Positions 51,666-61,079 of a DNA stretch of 64,000 bases are shown in pieces. Made by a program: the position numbers and the translations under genes. Within the stretch, counting starts at the first letter, position 1, and every line of letters starts with the position of its first letter. Source of the stretch: Telmatospirillum sp. (GTDB lineage: Bacteria; Pseudomonadota; Alphaproteobacteria; CACIAM-22H2); the NCBI GenBank assembly GCA_020248985.1, contig JADCGL010000018.1, forward strand, positions 1 through 64,000. Direction: 5' to 3'. The notes below the pieces were generated by a model. It was not told the DNA's origin, ran no database searches, and worked only from the letters and a program-made list of their open reading frames with translations.

Positions 51666-52907
51666 ATGCACCACAAATCGATCGCGGCTCTATCATTCGC
51701 GGCAGCTCTGTCGTTCGCAGGCGTTGCGAACGCAAATTGCGGCGTTACGAGCGGGCGCGTGAATATCGTCGGCAACGAATTTCCGGCGATCCAAACGGTC
51801 GCCGCCAACGCGGCCAAGTGCGCTGCGGGCACCATGACGGTGCGCTCGAACCTGACCGCGAACCACCAGCGCATCAATCTGCCCGGCATGCAGGGCAATC
51901 CGGCCGAATACACCTCGGCCATCGTCGCCACCTCGTCGATCGTGGCCCTGCTCAACGACGACGTGATTCGCCCGCTCGACGCGCTCGTGGCCGCCCACGG
52001 CCAGGATATTCCCAAGAACCAGCTCATCACGGTCAATGGCCGCGTGATGGCCGTCGCGTTCATGGCGAATTCGCAGCACCTCGTCTACCGCAAAGACGTG
52101 CTGGCGCAGATCGGCGTGCAGCCGCCCAAGACCTACGAAGAATTGCTCGCTGCCGCCAAGATCATCCGCGAGCGCGGCATCATGCGCAATCCCGTGGGCG
52201 GCGCCTACCAGGCCGGGTTCAATCTCGGCCAGGAATTCGTGAACATGTATATGGGCTATGGCGGCGAGTTCTTCAAAGCCGGCACGGCCGAGCCCGCCCT
52301 CAACAATCCGCAGGGCATTGCCACGCTCGAGATGATGAAGGCGCTGAGCGCCTACATGAACCCCGATTTCCTCACGCACGATTCGAATGCCACCAGTGCC
52401 GAATGGCGGGCCGGCAACGTCGCCCTTATGAACATGTGGGGGTCGCGCACCGGCGTGCTGATGGAAGGCCCCGGCAACAACCCGACCATCGCCGCGAACA
52501 CGGCGGTGGGTGCCCCCATGACGGTCGGCGGCGGCAAGACCCCGGCCACGACCTTGTGGTGGGACGGCTGGACGGTCGCCAAGAACATCTCGGACGACGA
52601 CGCGCGCGCGACGTTCGTTGCCCTCAAGAACGGCGTGTCGCCCGCGATCCTGACGCCCGAAACGATGGGCCAGGCCGTGTGGATTATCCCCGGCTACAAG
52701 CCCGCCCCGGTCAACCAGGGTGTGATGGACACGATGGCGCTGGGGGCCAAGCCCTATCCGATGCTGCCCTATATGGGTCTGATGCACTCGGCCTTGGGCG
52801 ACGGTTTGGCGCCGTATCTGGCCGGCCGCAAGGATGCCGCGACCACGCTCGCCGACATCGAAGCGGCCTACCGCACGGCGGCGAAGGAAAAGGGCTTCCT
52901 GCGCTAG
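51666..52907 (+). CDS. Extracellular solute-binding protein of the catabolic-locus ABC importer
   Basis: This 413-residue periplasmic binding protein starts at ATG 51666 and has a Sec signal peptide cut near ANANCG. Typical family-1 features are NSQHLVYRKDVLAQIGV and KTYEELLAAAKIIRERG. Cys residues early in the mature protein (ANCG, AAKCAAG) could form a disulfide. It heads the rightward gene set containing two permeases, an ATPase and at least six further genes. The natural ligand is unknown; the enzymes downstream suggest a polyol or a substituted polyol. Confidence 0.87.
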   Translation: MHHKSIAALSFAAALSFAGVANANCGVTSGRVNIVGNEFPAIQTVAANAAKCAAGTMTVRSNLTANHQRINLPGMQGNPAEYTSAIVATSSIVALLNDDVIRPLDALVAAHGQDIPKNQLITVNGRVMAVAFMANSQHLVYRKDVLAQIGVQPPKTYEELLAAAKIIRERGIMRNPVGGAYQAGFNLGQEFVNMYMGYGGEFFKAGTAEPALNNPQGIATLEMMKALSAYMNPDFLTHDSNATSAEWRAGNVALMNMWGSRTGVLMEGPGNNPTIAANTAVGAPMTVGGGKTPATTLWWDGWTVAKNISDDDARATFVALKNGVSPAILTPETMGQAVWIIPGYKPAPVNQGVMDTMALGAKPYPMLPYMGLMHSALGDGLAPYLAGRKDAATTLADIEAAYRTAAKEKGFLR

Positions 52908-52995
52908 CCTCCAAGATCGCATCGTCGGCGCGCGTATCCGTGCGCGCCGGCGATGCATCGTGCTGCCGCAACGACCACCGGTCGGAGCCCGGCCC

Positions 52996-54018
52996 ATGAA
53001 GCACAAGACCTTCCTGCAGTTCTTCCTGCCGACGGCGACTGCGATGTTCCTGTTCATCGCGCTGCCGATCGTGTCGGTCGTGACGCAGTCGCTCTACGCG
53101 CCGCATCGCCAGGTCATCGTCGAGGTCGAAAACTGCACGCCGTTCGCGTGCACGAAATCGACGACGATCGACCAGGCAGCGACCCAGGCCCTGCGTGAAG
53201 CACAGCCTTTGGGCCGTTTCGTCGGGCTCGACATCTATCTCGACCGCTCGCATCTGGCGGCCGAGGAAATCGCGCGGCTGTTTTCGCAATCCGCTGGCCC
53301 CGGCGATTTCATGCGCCGTCTGCTCAATTTGCCCTTCTACCGCGCCCTTGCTTTCACGCTCACCTACATGGCGGTCGTGACCCCGCTGTCGATCCTGCTC
53401 GGGTTTTTCGTGGCGCTTGGCGTCAACGCGATCCCGCGGCTGCTGCGCGGGCCCGCCATCTTCGTGTCGCTGCTGCCGATGATCGTAACCCCGCTGATCG
53501 GTGCTTTGATCCTGTTCTGGATGGTCGATTCGCGCGGCATCATCGGCACGGCGATGATCTGGCTCACCGAGAACCCGAACCTGTCGCTGAAGGCGTCGAG
53601 CGTTCTCACCTGGATCATGCTGATTGTCTACGGCATCTGGTCGACGGCACCGTTCGCGTTCGTGATCTACTATGCGGGTCTGCAGACCGTGCCGCAGGAC
53701 ACGCTCGAGAGCGCCATGATCGACGGGGCGAGCCGCTGGAGCCGCATTCGCTACGTGGTGCTGCCGCATCTCTTGCCGCTCACCGTGTTTATGGCGCTCA
53801 TCAAGATCATGGACAATTTCCGCGTCTTCGAGCCGATCGTGAGTTTCAATGCGGGGGCGCACGCGCAGTCTTTGTCCTATTTCATCTATGCCGATCTCAG
53901 CGGCGAAACGCGGCTGCTCTCCTCGGCCGCCGCAACTTCGGTGCTGACGATCCTGGGCGTGCTCGTCCTGCTCTCGCCGGTGCTCGTGCGCACCTGGCGC
54001 CAATTCGGCAAGGCGTGA
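52996..54018 (+). CDS. ABC importer permease, MalF type
   Basis: This 340-residue permease has about six TM segments and the EAA docking loop ESAMIDGASRWSRIRYVVLP. A periplasmic insertion after the first TM (about 30-100, with VEVENCTPFACTKSTT and two Cys) makes it longer than most MalF-like subunits of this group. ATG 52996 gives a normal first TM. It is followed after nine bases by the second permease gene. Confidence 0.88.
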   Translation: MKHKTFLQFFLPTATAMFLFIALPIVSVVTQSLYAPHRQVIVEVENCTPFACTKSTTIDQAATQALREAQPLGRFVGLDIYLDRSHLAAEEIARLFSQSAGPGDFMRRLLNLPFYRALAFTLTYMAVVTPLSILLGFFVALGVNAIPRLLRGPAIFVSLLPMIVTPLIGALILFWMVDSRGIIGTAMIWLTENPNLSLKASSVLTWIMLIVYGIWSTAPFAFVIYYAGLQTVPQDTLESAMIDGASRWSRIRYVVLPHLLPLTVFMALIKIMDNFRVFEPIVSFNAGAHAQSLSYFIYADLSGETRLLSSAAATSVLTILGVLVLLSPVLVRTWRQFGKA

Positions 54019-54027
54019 GGGGCGAAG

Positions 54028-54909
54028 ATGGGCGTGCGCGCGCAGAAACTGCCGCCGGTTTTGAGCCTCGTCTTCGGGGCGTTGCTGCTGCTGTGGCTCC
54101 TCGTCGCGACGTTCCCATTTGCGTGGACCTTGTGGGGCAGCTTCAAGGTCGAGGGCGACTTTTTCTCGAAAGCCGATTGGACGCATGCGCTCACAGGCCC
54201 GCTCACGCTCGCCGAATACGGCAGCGCATTCACGGGCACCGGATACGAGGGCGCATGGATCAAGGAGGCGTTCTGGCGCGCGACCCTCAACTCGTTTGTC
54301 GTCACCGTCGCCGTCGTCGTGATTTCGCTCACCTTCGGCACGCTCGGCGGCTATGCGCTGAGCCGCTCGACCTATCGCTATGCGTTTTGGCTTCTGCTGG
54401 CGGCCCTCGTGTTCCGCGCCATGCCGCCGATCACGCTCGTGTCGGGGTATCTCCTGCCCTTCTACCGCTGGAATCTGTGGGGCCATCTGCCGACGGCGAT
54501 TTTCGTGCTCGTGGCGATCAACCAGCCTTTCACGCTGTGGATGCTGACCGCGTTTTTCAAGAACATCCCGCGCGACCTCGACGAGAGTGCCCGCATGGAC
54601 GGCTGCACGCCGTTCCAGGCCTTCCGCCACGTGATCATTCCGGTGATGTGGCCGGGCGTGATCACGACCGGGCTCTTTTCGTTTTTGCTCGCCTACAACG
54701 ATTTCGTCGTGACCGCGATGCTGCTCTCGAAGGACAACCAGACTATGGTACCGAAGATCGCAAGCTTCCTCGGCACCACGCAGACCGAGGGCAACGTCAT
54801 GTTCGCGGTGTCGTCGGTCGTTTCGGTCACCGCACCTTTGTTCGTGCTCGTGATGTTTTTCCAGCGCCAGATCGTCTCCGGTCTCACGGCCGGCGCGGTG
54901 AAGGGATAG
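54028..54909 (+). CDS. ABC importer permease, MalG type
   Basis: This 293-residue permease has six TM segments and the EAA loop DESARMDGCTPFQAFRHVIIP. It ends in TAGAVKG, the tail common in MalG-like subunits. ATG 54028 has a purine-rich RBS (ggcgaag). It is four bases from the ATPase gene and forms the heterodimeric channel with the preceding subunit. Confidence 0.88.
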   Translation: MGVRAQKLPPVLSLVFGALLLLWLLVATFPFAWTLWGSFKVEGDFFSKADWTHALTGPLTLAEYGSAFTGTGYEGAWIKEAFWRATLNSFVVTVAVVVISLTFGTLGGYALSRSTYRYAFWLLLAALVFRAMPPITLVSGYLLPFYRWNLWGHLPTAIFVLVAINQPFTLWMLTAFFKNIPRDLDESARMDGCTPFQAFRHVIIPVMWPGVITTGLFSFLLAYNDFVVTAMLLSKDNQTMVPKIASFLGTTQTEGNVMFAVSSVVSVTAPLFVLVMFFQRQIVSGLTAGAVKG

Positions 54910-54912
54910 GGC

Positions 54913-55974
54913 ATGGCCGAGATCCGCCTCAAAGGTCTGTCGAAGCGCTGGGGATCGGCGGTCGGCGTCAAGACCATCGATCTCGACATCGCCGACGGCG
55001 AGTTCCTCGTGCTGCTGGGCCCGTCGGGCTGCGGCAAGACCACGACGATGCGCATGATCGCGGGCCTCGAAGACGCCAGCGACGGCGACATTTTCATCGA
55101 CGAAAAGCGCATCAACGATCTCGATCCCAAGGACCGCGACATCGCGATGGTGTTCCAGTCCTACGGCCTCTATCCGACGATGACGGTCTACGAAAACATA
55201 CGCTTTCCCTTGAAGATGCGCGGCGTGCCGGAGGCCGAGCACCACGAGCGCGTGATGCGCGCGGCCAACACGGTCGAGCTTGCCGACTATCTTGAGCGCA
55301 AGCCCGCGGCCCTCTCGGGCGGCCAGCGCCAGCGCGTGGCGCTCGCCCGCGCCATCGTGCGCAAGCCCAAGGTCTTCCTGATGGACGAACCCTTGTCCAA
55401 TCTCGACGCGAAGCTGCGCGTCTCGACGCGCGCGCAGATCAAGAATCTGCACCACGAGCTGCGCACGACCACGATCTACGTCACGCACGACCAGATCGAA
55501 GCGATGACGCTCGCCGACCGCGTCGTCGTGATGAACAAGGGTGCGGTCCAGCAGGTCGGCAGCCCGCGCGACATCTACGACCGGCCCGCCAATATCTTCG
55601 TGGCGTCCTTCATCGGCAATCCGGCGATGAACTTGATCGAGGGAAGGCTGCAGGGCGGGCGTTTCGTCGCCGACGGTGTCGCGATCGGCGGCTTTGCCGG
55701 CGTTGCCGACGGTCCGGTCACGCTTGGCTTCCGCGCCGAAGACGCAGCCGTCGCCGCATCGGGCGAGATCGCGGCTGCGGTCTATTCGATGGAACTGCTC
55801 GGCGATTCCTCGATGGTGACGCTGCAGGCGGGCGGCGCCTTGGTCGCGATCAAGGCCGCCAAGGATTTCGAGGTCGCGATCGGCACGCAGCTTTGCGCAT
55901 CGGTGCCGTCCCGCATCTGCCATCTTTTCGACGCCGCGACGGGCCAGCGCATCGGCGCTTCAGCAGACTCCTAA
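54913..55974 (+). CDS. ABC importer ATPase, MalK/UgpC type
   Basis: This 353-residue ATPase has Walker [18 protein letters not shown]-loop [12 protein letters not shown], signature [13 protein letters not shown], Walker [13 protein letters not shown] and the switch-His motif [15 protein letters not shown]. The C-terminal TOBE-type domain spans about 240-353. It completes the importer and is followed after 24 bases by the HisD-like dehydrogenase, so importer and enzymes are probably one transcription unit. Confidence 0.92.
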   Translation: MAEIRLKGLSKRWGSAVGVKTIDLDIADGEFLVLLGPSGCGKTTTMRMIAGLEDASDGDIFIDEKRINDLDPKDRDIAMVFQSYGLYPTMTVYENIRFPLKMRGVPEAEHHERVMRAANTVELADYLERKPAALSGGQRQRVALARAIVRKPKVFLMDEPLSNLDAKLRVSTRAQIKNLHHELRTTTIYVTHDQIEAMTLADRVVVMNKGAVQQVGSPRDIYDRPANIFVASFIGNPAMNLIEGRLQGGRFVADGVAIGGFAGVADGPVTLGFRAEDAAVAASGEIAAAVYSMELLGDSSMVTLQAGGALVAIKAAKDFEVAIGTQLCASVPSRICHLFDAATGQRIGASADS

Positions 55975-55998
55975 ACTCAGTATCGAGAGGTTTTTCCA

Positions 55999-57309
55999 AT
56001 GGCCATTGTACATCTGAAATCGGGCAAGCCGGACAGCGAACGCGCCGACGACGACACGAAGGTCCGCGCGTCGGTCGAGAAGATCCTGGCCGACATCGCT
56101 TCGGGCGGCGACGCGGCCGTGCGCGATTTGGCGCAGAAATTCGACGGCTATGCGCCGGCCTCGTTCCGGCTGACGCCATCCCAGATCGAAGCGGCCATGA
56201 ACAAGGTCGCCGCGCGCGACATGGACGACATCCGCTTCGCGCAGGCGCAGATCCGTCGCTTTGCGCAAGCCCAGCGCGCCAGCATCACCGACGTCGAGGT
56301 CGAGACCCTGCCCGGCGTGATCCTCGGCCATCGCACGATCCCGGTGCAATCGGTCGGCTGCTACGTGCCGGGCGGTAAATTTCCGATGGTCGCGTCGGCG
56401 CACATGTCGGTGCTGACGGCGTCGGTCGCTGGCGTGCCGCGCATCGTGGCCTCGGCCCCGCCGGTCAAAGGCGAGCCGCATCCGGCGATCGTCGCGGCCA
56501 TGCATCTGGGCGGAGCGCACGAAATCTACGTGCTCGGCGGCATCCAGGCCGTGGGCGCCATGGCGCTCGGCACCGAGACGATCCGCCCCGTCGACATGAT
56601 CGTCGGGCCCGGCAACGCCTATGTGGCCGAGGCCAAACGCCAGCTTTTCGGGCGCGTGGGCATCGATCTGCTCGCGGGACCGACCGAAACGATGCTGATC
56701 GCCGACGACAGCGTGGACGGCGAATTGTGCGCGACCGACCTGCTCGGCCAGGCCGAGCACGGCTACAACTCGCCCGCCTGCCTCATCACGAATTCGCGGA
56801 ACCTTGCGAACGACACGCTGCGCGAAGTCGAACGCTTGCTGAAGATCCTGCCGACGGCCGATACGGCGGCGGCAAGCTGGCGCGATTACGGCGAGATCAT
56901 CCTGTGCGACACCTACGACGAGATGCTCGAAGTCGCCAATACAATGGCCTACGAGCATGTGCAGGTCATGACCGACCGCGACGATTGGTTCCTGGCCCAG
57001 ATGCATTCCTACGGCGCGCTGTTCCTGGGGGCGCGCACCAACGTCGCCAACGGCGACAAGGTGATCGGCACCAACCACACGCTGCCCACGCGCAAGGCCG
57101 GCCGCTACACGGGCGGCCTGTGGGTCGGCAAATTCCTCAAGACGCACAGCTACCAGCGCGTGACGACCGACGAAGCCGCAAGTCTCATCGGCGAATACGG
57201 CTCGCGCCTGTGCATGCTCGAAGGTTTCGTGGGCCATGCCGAGCAGTGCAATATCCGCGTGCGCCGCTACGGCCGCAAAAACGTCGCCTATGGAGCCGCC
57301 GCCGAATGA
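55999..57309 (+). CDS. HisD-like zinc dehydrogenase, sulfopropanediol 3-dehydrogenase (HpsN) type
   Basis: This 436-residue member of the histidinol dehydrogenase family keeps the zinc and acid-base motifs: [17 protein letters not shown] (Gln/His ligands), [10 protein letters not shown] (Glu-His pair), [14 protein letters not shown] (Asp ligand) and [20 protein letters not shown] (C-terminal His). The [14 protein letters not shown] end resembles HpsN, which oxidises 2,3-dihydroxypropane-1-sulfonate, rather than biosynthetic HisD. No his gene is adjacent; the setting is catabolic. A primary-alcohol oxidation to a carboxylate is the expected chemistry; the sulfonated substrate is only a possibility. 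It overlaps the SDR gene (ATGA). Confidence 0.8.
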   Translation: MAIVHLKSGKPDSERADDDTKVRASVEKILADIASGGDAAVRDLAQKFDGYAPASFRLTPSQIEAAMNKVAARDMDDIRFAQAQIRRFAQAQRASITDVEVETLPGVILGHRTIPVQSVGCYVPGGKFPMVASAHMSVLTASVAGVPRIVASAPPVKGEPHPAIVAAMHLGGAHEIYVLGGIQAVGAMALGTETIRPVDMIVGPGNAYVAEAKRQLFGRVGIDLLAGPTETMLIADDSVDGELCATDLLGQAEHGYNSPACLITNSRNLANDTLREVERLLKILPTADTAAASWRDYGEIILCDTYDEMLEVANTMAYEHVQVMTDRDDWFLAQMHSYGALFLGARTNVANGDKVIGTNHTLPTRKAGRYTGGLWVGKFLKTHSYQRVTTDEAASLIGEYGSRLCMLEGFVGHAEQCNIRVRRYGRKNVAYGAAAE

Positions 57310-58088
57310 CCCGTGCCGAACGTCCGCAGCTGCCGGTAACGCCGTCTTTCCGTCTCGACGAGCGGCGCGCCCTTGTCGCCGGTGCCTCCTCGGGCATCGG
57401 CTTCGGGGCCGCGGCGGCGTGTGCGGCGGCCGGTGCCGAAGTGTGGATGGTCGCGCGCCGACCGGCCGAACTCGAGGCCGCACGCGCCGCGATCGCCGAT
57501 GCGGGCGGCGTGGCACATGCGCACGTACTCGACATTACCGACATCGAGGCGACGGCTGCGTTTGTGCGCGCGACGGGCCCGTTCGACATTCTCGTCAATG
57601 CGGCGGGTACGGCCCGCCATGCGCCGGCGATCGAAACCACGCCGGAAGACTACGATGCGGCAATGGCGCTCAATTTGCGCGCCGCCTATTTCCTCACGCG
57701 CGCGGTTGCCCAAGGTTTGATCGCGGCGGGCAAACAAGGCAGCCTCGTCAACGTGTCGTCGCAGATGGGCCATGTCGGCGGGCCCGACCGGGCCGTCTAT
57801 TGCGCCAACAAACATGCGCTCGAAGGCATGACCAAGGCGATGGCGATCGAATGGGGCCCGCACGGCATCCGCGTCAACACGCTGTGCCCGACCTTCATCC
57901 GGACACCACTCGGCGAAAAGACCTTGGCGATCCCCGAGCGGCGCGCCTGGATCTTGTCGAAGATCAAGCTCGGCCGTGTGGGCGAAGTCGCCGACCTCAT
58001 GGGGCCGGTCGTTTTCCTGGCGTCCGACGCTTCGGCCTTGATGACCGGCACGCATCTTGTAATCGACGGCGGATGGACGGCCGAATGA
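57306..58088 (+). CDS. Short-chain dehydrogenase/reductase
   Basis: This 260-residue classical SDR has the cofactor motif GASSGIG, NAAG and the catalytic Ser-Tyr-Lys set in [22 protein letters not shown]. The C-terminus ends [14 protein letters not shown]. It resembles gluconate 5-dehydrogenase-like or 3-ketoacyl-reductase-like SDRs used in polyol and sugar-acid catabolism. It is coupled on both sides by ATGA overlaps (57306, 58085), so it should be made in step with the HpsN-type enzyme and may oxidise or epimerise a secondary alcohol of the same substrate. Confidence 0.9.
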   Translation: MTRAERPQLPVTPSFRLDERRALVAGASSGIGFGAAAACAAAGAEVWMVARRPAELEAARAAIADAGGVAHAHVLDITDIEATAAFVRATGPFDILVNAAGTARHAPAIETTPEDYDAAMALNLRAAYFLTRAVAQGLIAAGKQGSLVNVSSQMGHVGGPDRAVYCANKHALEGMTKAMAIEWGPHGIRVNTLCPTFIRTPLGEKTLAIPERRAWILSKIKLGRVGEVADLMGPVVFLASDASALMTGTHLVIDGGWTAE

Positions 58089-59116
58089 GCGGCCGCGGCA
58101 GCTTCGAGAAAGTCACGTCCGTGGACGTCGCCCGGCTTGCCGGCGTTTCGCAGTCGGCCGTGTCGCGCGTGTTCACGCCGGGCGCGTCCGCTTCGGTCAA
58201 GACGGCCGAGAAGGTGCGCAAGGCAGCCGAACAGCTCGGCTACCGGCCCAACGTGCTTGCGCGCGCGATGATGACCGGCCGCAGCCGCATCGTCGGCGTG
58301 GTCGTCGCCTATCTCGAAAACCAGTTCTATCCGATGGCGCTCGAGCTTCTGTCGCGCGCCTTGCAGGATCGCGGCTACCACATTCTCGTCTTCATGGCCG
58401 GCAACTCGACCGACAAGATCGCCGAAGTGATGGCTGAACTGCTCGACTACCAGGTCGACGGCATCATCACGGCCTCGGTCGCGATGAGCAACGACCTCGC
58501 TGCGCGCTGCAGTGCGGCCGGCATTCCGGTCGTGATGTTCAATCGCGGCCAGGACGATCTGCGCTTGAGCGAAGTGACGAGCGACAATGTCGCGGGCGGC
58601 AGGCGGGCGGCGGAATTTCTCGCGGCCGGCGGCCACAAACGCATCGCGCACATCATGGGCTGGCAAGGCTCCTCGACGGGCCGCGACCGTGCGGCGGGTT
58701 TTCGCGCCGGCCTTGCAGCAAGCGGCTTGACCCCCTTTGCGATGGTGGACGGCGAATATTCGCGCGAGCGTGCGGCCGCCGTCGCGCACAATCTCTTCAA
58801 GGGCTCCGCGCATCCCGACGCGATCTTCGTCGGCAACGACCATATGGCGTTCGCGGTCGTCGATGTCGTGCGCCACGAGCTCGGCTTGCGCATTCCGGAA
58901 GACGTTTCGATCGTCGGCTACGACGACGTGCCGATGGCGGCGTGGCCGTCCTACGCGCTCACCACGATCCGCCAATCGGTCGAGCCGATGGTGGCGGCGA
59001 CGGTCGAGGCGATCCTGGGCCAGATCGAGGGCGACCGCACGCCGCGCCGCATCCGCATCGACGGGCCGCTGATCGTGCGCCGCTCCGCCCGCATTCCCGA
59101 AGGATACGCCCCATGA
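58085..59116 (+). CDS. LacI-family transcriptional regulator
   Basis: This 343-residue regulator has an N-terminal HTH (about 8-60; TSVDVARLAGVSQSAVSRVF, hinge near RPNVLARAMMTGRS) and a periplasmic-binding-protein-like effector domain (about 65-343). It most likely senses the substrate or an early intermediate and controls the locus through the palindrome at 51576-51591. It is embedded in the operon between the SDR and the SnoaL-like gene, with 4-base overlaps at both ends, so it would be autoregulated. Confidence 0.92.
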   Translation: MSGRGSFEKVTSVDVARLAGVSQSAVSRVFTPGASASVKTAEKVRKAAEQLGYRPNVLARAMMTGRSRIVGVVVAYLENQFYPMALELLSRALQDRGYHILVFMAGNSTDKIAEVMAELLDYQVDGIITASVAMSNDLAARCSAAGIPVVMFNRGQDDLRLSEVTSDNVAGGRRAAEFLAAGGHKRIAHIMGWQGSSTGRDRAAGFRAGLAASGLTPFAMVDGEYSRERAAAVAHNLFKGSAHPDAIFVGNDHMAFAVVDVVRHELGLRIPEDVSIVGYDDVPMAAWPSYALTTIRQSVEPMVAATVEAILGQIEGDRTPRRIRIDGPLIVRRSARIPEGYAP

Positions 59117-60102
59117 AAGACTTCTCGCCGCGTTGGAAGGATCTGCCCGATTACATTCTGGGCGTGACCAAAGAAATCTGGGAAGAGCGCGGCATCGCGT
59201 CGCTCGAGCACACCTACGCGGCTGACATTCCGGTGCGCACCCCGATGGGTGTGGGGCGCGGCAACAAGGCCGTCATCGCCGCGACGATGGCCACGTTGCA
59301 CGAGTTCCCCGACCGCGCGCTCTACGGCGAGGACGTGATCTTCTCGGGCGACGATGCGGCCGGCTATCTCTCCTCGCACCGCATTTTGACGACCGCCACG
59401 CATCTTCACGACGGCGCGTTCGGCCCGGCGACGGGCAAGCGCTACGCAATCCGCGTGATCGCGGACTGTGCGGCCAAAGCCGACGTCATTTACGACGAGT
59501 GGCTTGTGCGCGACTATGGCGGCATCGTGCGCCAGCTCGGGATGTTGCCGCAGGATTATGCGCGCACGCTGATCGCGCGCGAGGGTGGGCCGGCCAAAGC
59601 CTCAAGGCCTTTTGTGCCCGAGAACGACATTCAAGGGCTTTATCGCGGCACGGGCAACGACAATGCGTGGGGCGAACGCTACGCGCAGACATTGACGCGC
59701 ATCATGTCAGCCGATTTTGCCCATATCCATGCAAGCTACGACCGCGCGGTCGTCGGCGAATATGCGGGTGCGCGCCAGGCGATCGGCCGCGAAGCGGTTG
59801 CTGAATTCTGGCTCGGGCTGCGCGCGGCGTTTCCCTCGGCCAAATTCGCGATCCATCATCGCATCGGCATGGAAGGCGGCATGCTGCCGCCGCGCGCGGC
59901 ACTCCGCTGGTCGCTCGACGGCACGCACGACGGTTGGGGTGCCTTCGGCGCACCCACGGGGGCGCGCGTGCATGTGATGGGCATGGCGCATGCGGAGTTC
60001 GGCCCCTACGGGCCCGACGGCGTGGGCCTGCGCCGCGAATACGCGCTCTACGACGAGGTCGCGATCTGGAAGCAGATTCTGCTGCACACGGGGGCCGCAT
60101 GA
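59113..60102 (+). CDS. Tandem SnoaL/NTF2-like protein
   Basis: This 329-residue protein appears to have two NTF2-fold halves: residues about 10-150 (EERGIASLEHTYAADIPVRT, VIYDEWLVRDYGGIVRQLG) and about 190-329 (HASYDRAVVGEYAGARQAIG, LRWSLDGTHDGWGAFGAPTG). The second half follows the SnoaL-like pattern. Overlaps of four bases with the LacI gene and the bicupin gene indicate tight co-expression. It differs from the divergent long SnoaL-like protein at 50.4 kb, but both belong to the same superfamily and locus. The reaction is unknown. Confidence 0.8.
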   Translation: MKDFSPRWKDLPDYILGVTKEIWEERGIASLEHTYAADIPVRTPMGVGRGNKAVIAATMATLHEFPDRALYGEDVIFSGDDAAGYLSSHRILTTATHLHDGAFGPATGKRYAIRVIADCAAKADVIYDEWLVRDYGGIVRQLGMLPQDYARTLIAREGGPAKASRPFVPENDIQGLYRGTGNDNAWGERYAQTLTRIMSADFAHIHASYDRAVVGEYAGARQAIGREAVAEFWLGLRAAFPSAKFAIHHRIGMEGGMLPPRAALRWSLDGTHDGWGAFGAPTGARVHVMGMAHAEFGPYGPDGVGLRREYALYDEVAIWKQILLHTGAA

Positions 60103-61067
60103 CGCCCGCTCAAATGGAAGCGCGCATCGTGCGCTACGGCGATTTGCGCCCTTGCAAGACCGCGTTCATCGACGCGCACACGCCGGGGTCGGACCAGAAG
60201 GAAAATTTCACGATCATCGGCGGCGGCGTTTCGGAAAGCCCCGACCAGCATGTGCATATAAACGAAACGCCGGGCTTCAATATCGGGGCGGCCGGCCAGC
60301 CACCCAAATGCCGCAACTCGCTGCACTTCCATCGCACGGCCGAAGTGTTTTTCGTGCTCACCGGACGCTGGCGCTTTTTCTGGGGCCGCCACGGCAATGC
60401 GGGCGAGGTGGTGCTTGAGCAAGGCGACATTTTCAACATCCCGACCGGCATCTTCCGCGGCTTCGAAAACATTGGCACCGACTATGCAATGGTGATGGCC
60501 GTCCTGGGCGGCGACGATGCTGGCGGCGGTGTGGTGTGGGCGCCGCAGGTGATCGAAGATGCGCAAGCGCACGGCCTCGTATTGGGGAGCAACGGGCGGC
60601 TCTACGACACGAAAAAGGGCGAGCAGTTGCCGGCCGATGTGCCGCCGATGAAGCTGCTGACGGCGGACGAACTCAGGGCGATTCCCGAGCCCACGACCGC
60701 CGACGTCGTGCCGCATTATGTCGCGCGCTATTGGGATCTGGTTGCGCTGGCCGACCGTCAGCCTTGTAAGGTGATCGGCGAACAGGGCCGCTTGCGCGAC
60801 CGGCCCGGCTTCGAGGTTGAACTGCTCGCGCGCGGTTCGCTTGGCCCCGCGCCCTACGTGCTCGCCCGCCACGAGATTCTGATGCCGGTGCGCGGACATT
60901 GGCGCGTCGCGTGGGACGGCGGGTCCACGACGCTCAATCCCGGCGACACGGCGGCGATTCCGCCCGGGCTCGCGCATTCGCTCGTGCCCGCCATGTCGGG
61001 CGAAGCGTCGCTTTATCGCGTGATGAACACGGATGACCCGGCCGGCGCGACCGGGCGGCTGCTCTAG
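60099..61067 (+). CDS. Bicupin-domain protein
   Basis: This 322-residue protein has two cupin barrels. The N-terminal one (about 60-140) contains SLHFHRTAEVFFVLTGRWRF with the His-x-His...Glu metal pattern and a later GDIFNIPTGIFRGF. The C-terminal one (about 240-315) contains PVRGHWRVAWDGG and GDTAAIPPGLAHSL. It resembles gentisate-dioxygenase-like or isomerase-like bicupins. It is coupled to the tandem SnoaL-like gene by ATGA (60099). A ring-opening, isomerase or hydroxylating role is possible; no substrate can be assigned. Confidence 0.8.
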   Translation: MTPAQMEARIVRYGDLRPCKTAFIDAHTPGSDQKENFTIIGGGVSESPDQHVHINETPGFNIGAAGQPPKCRNSLHFHRTAEVFFVLTGRWRFFWGRHGNAGEVVLEQGDIFNIPTGIFRGFENIGTDYAMVMAVLGGDDAGGGVVWAPQVIEDAQAHGLVLGSNGRLYDTKKGEQLPADVPPMKLLTADELRAIPEPTTADVVPHYVARYWDLVALADRQPCKVIGEQGRLRDRPGFEVELLARGSLGPAPYVLARHEILMPVRGHWRVAWDGGSTTLNPGDTAAIPPGLAHSLVPAMSGEASLYRVMNTDDPAGATGRLL

Positions 61068-61079
61068 GGGGAGGATGCT

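Noticed and set aside
52711-55923. Very long open frame (1070 codons) on the minus strand opposite the second ABC importer
   Set aside because: It is antisense to four well-supported importer genes, its translation is low-complexity (His/Arg/Asp-rich) and it matches no family. Such frames are expected in high-GC3 DNA.
55999-57309. Biosynthetic histidinol dehydrogenase (hisD)
   Set aside because: No other his genes are adjacent, the gene is coupled to a catabolic SDR and LacI regulator, and the C-terminal region resembles HpsN-type enzymes.
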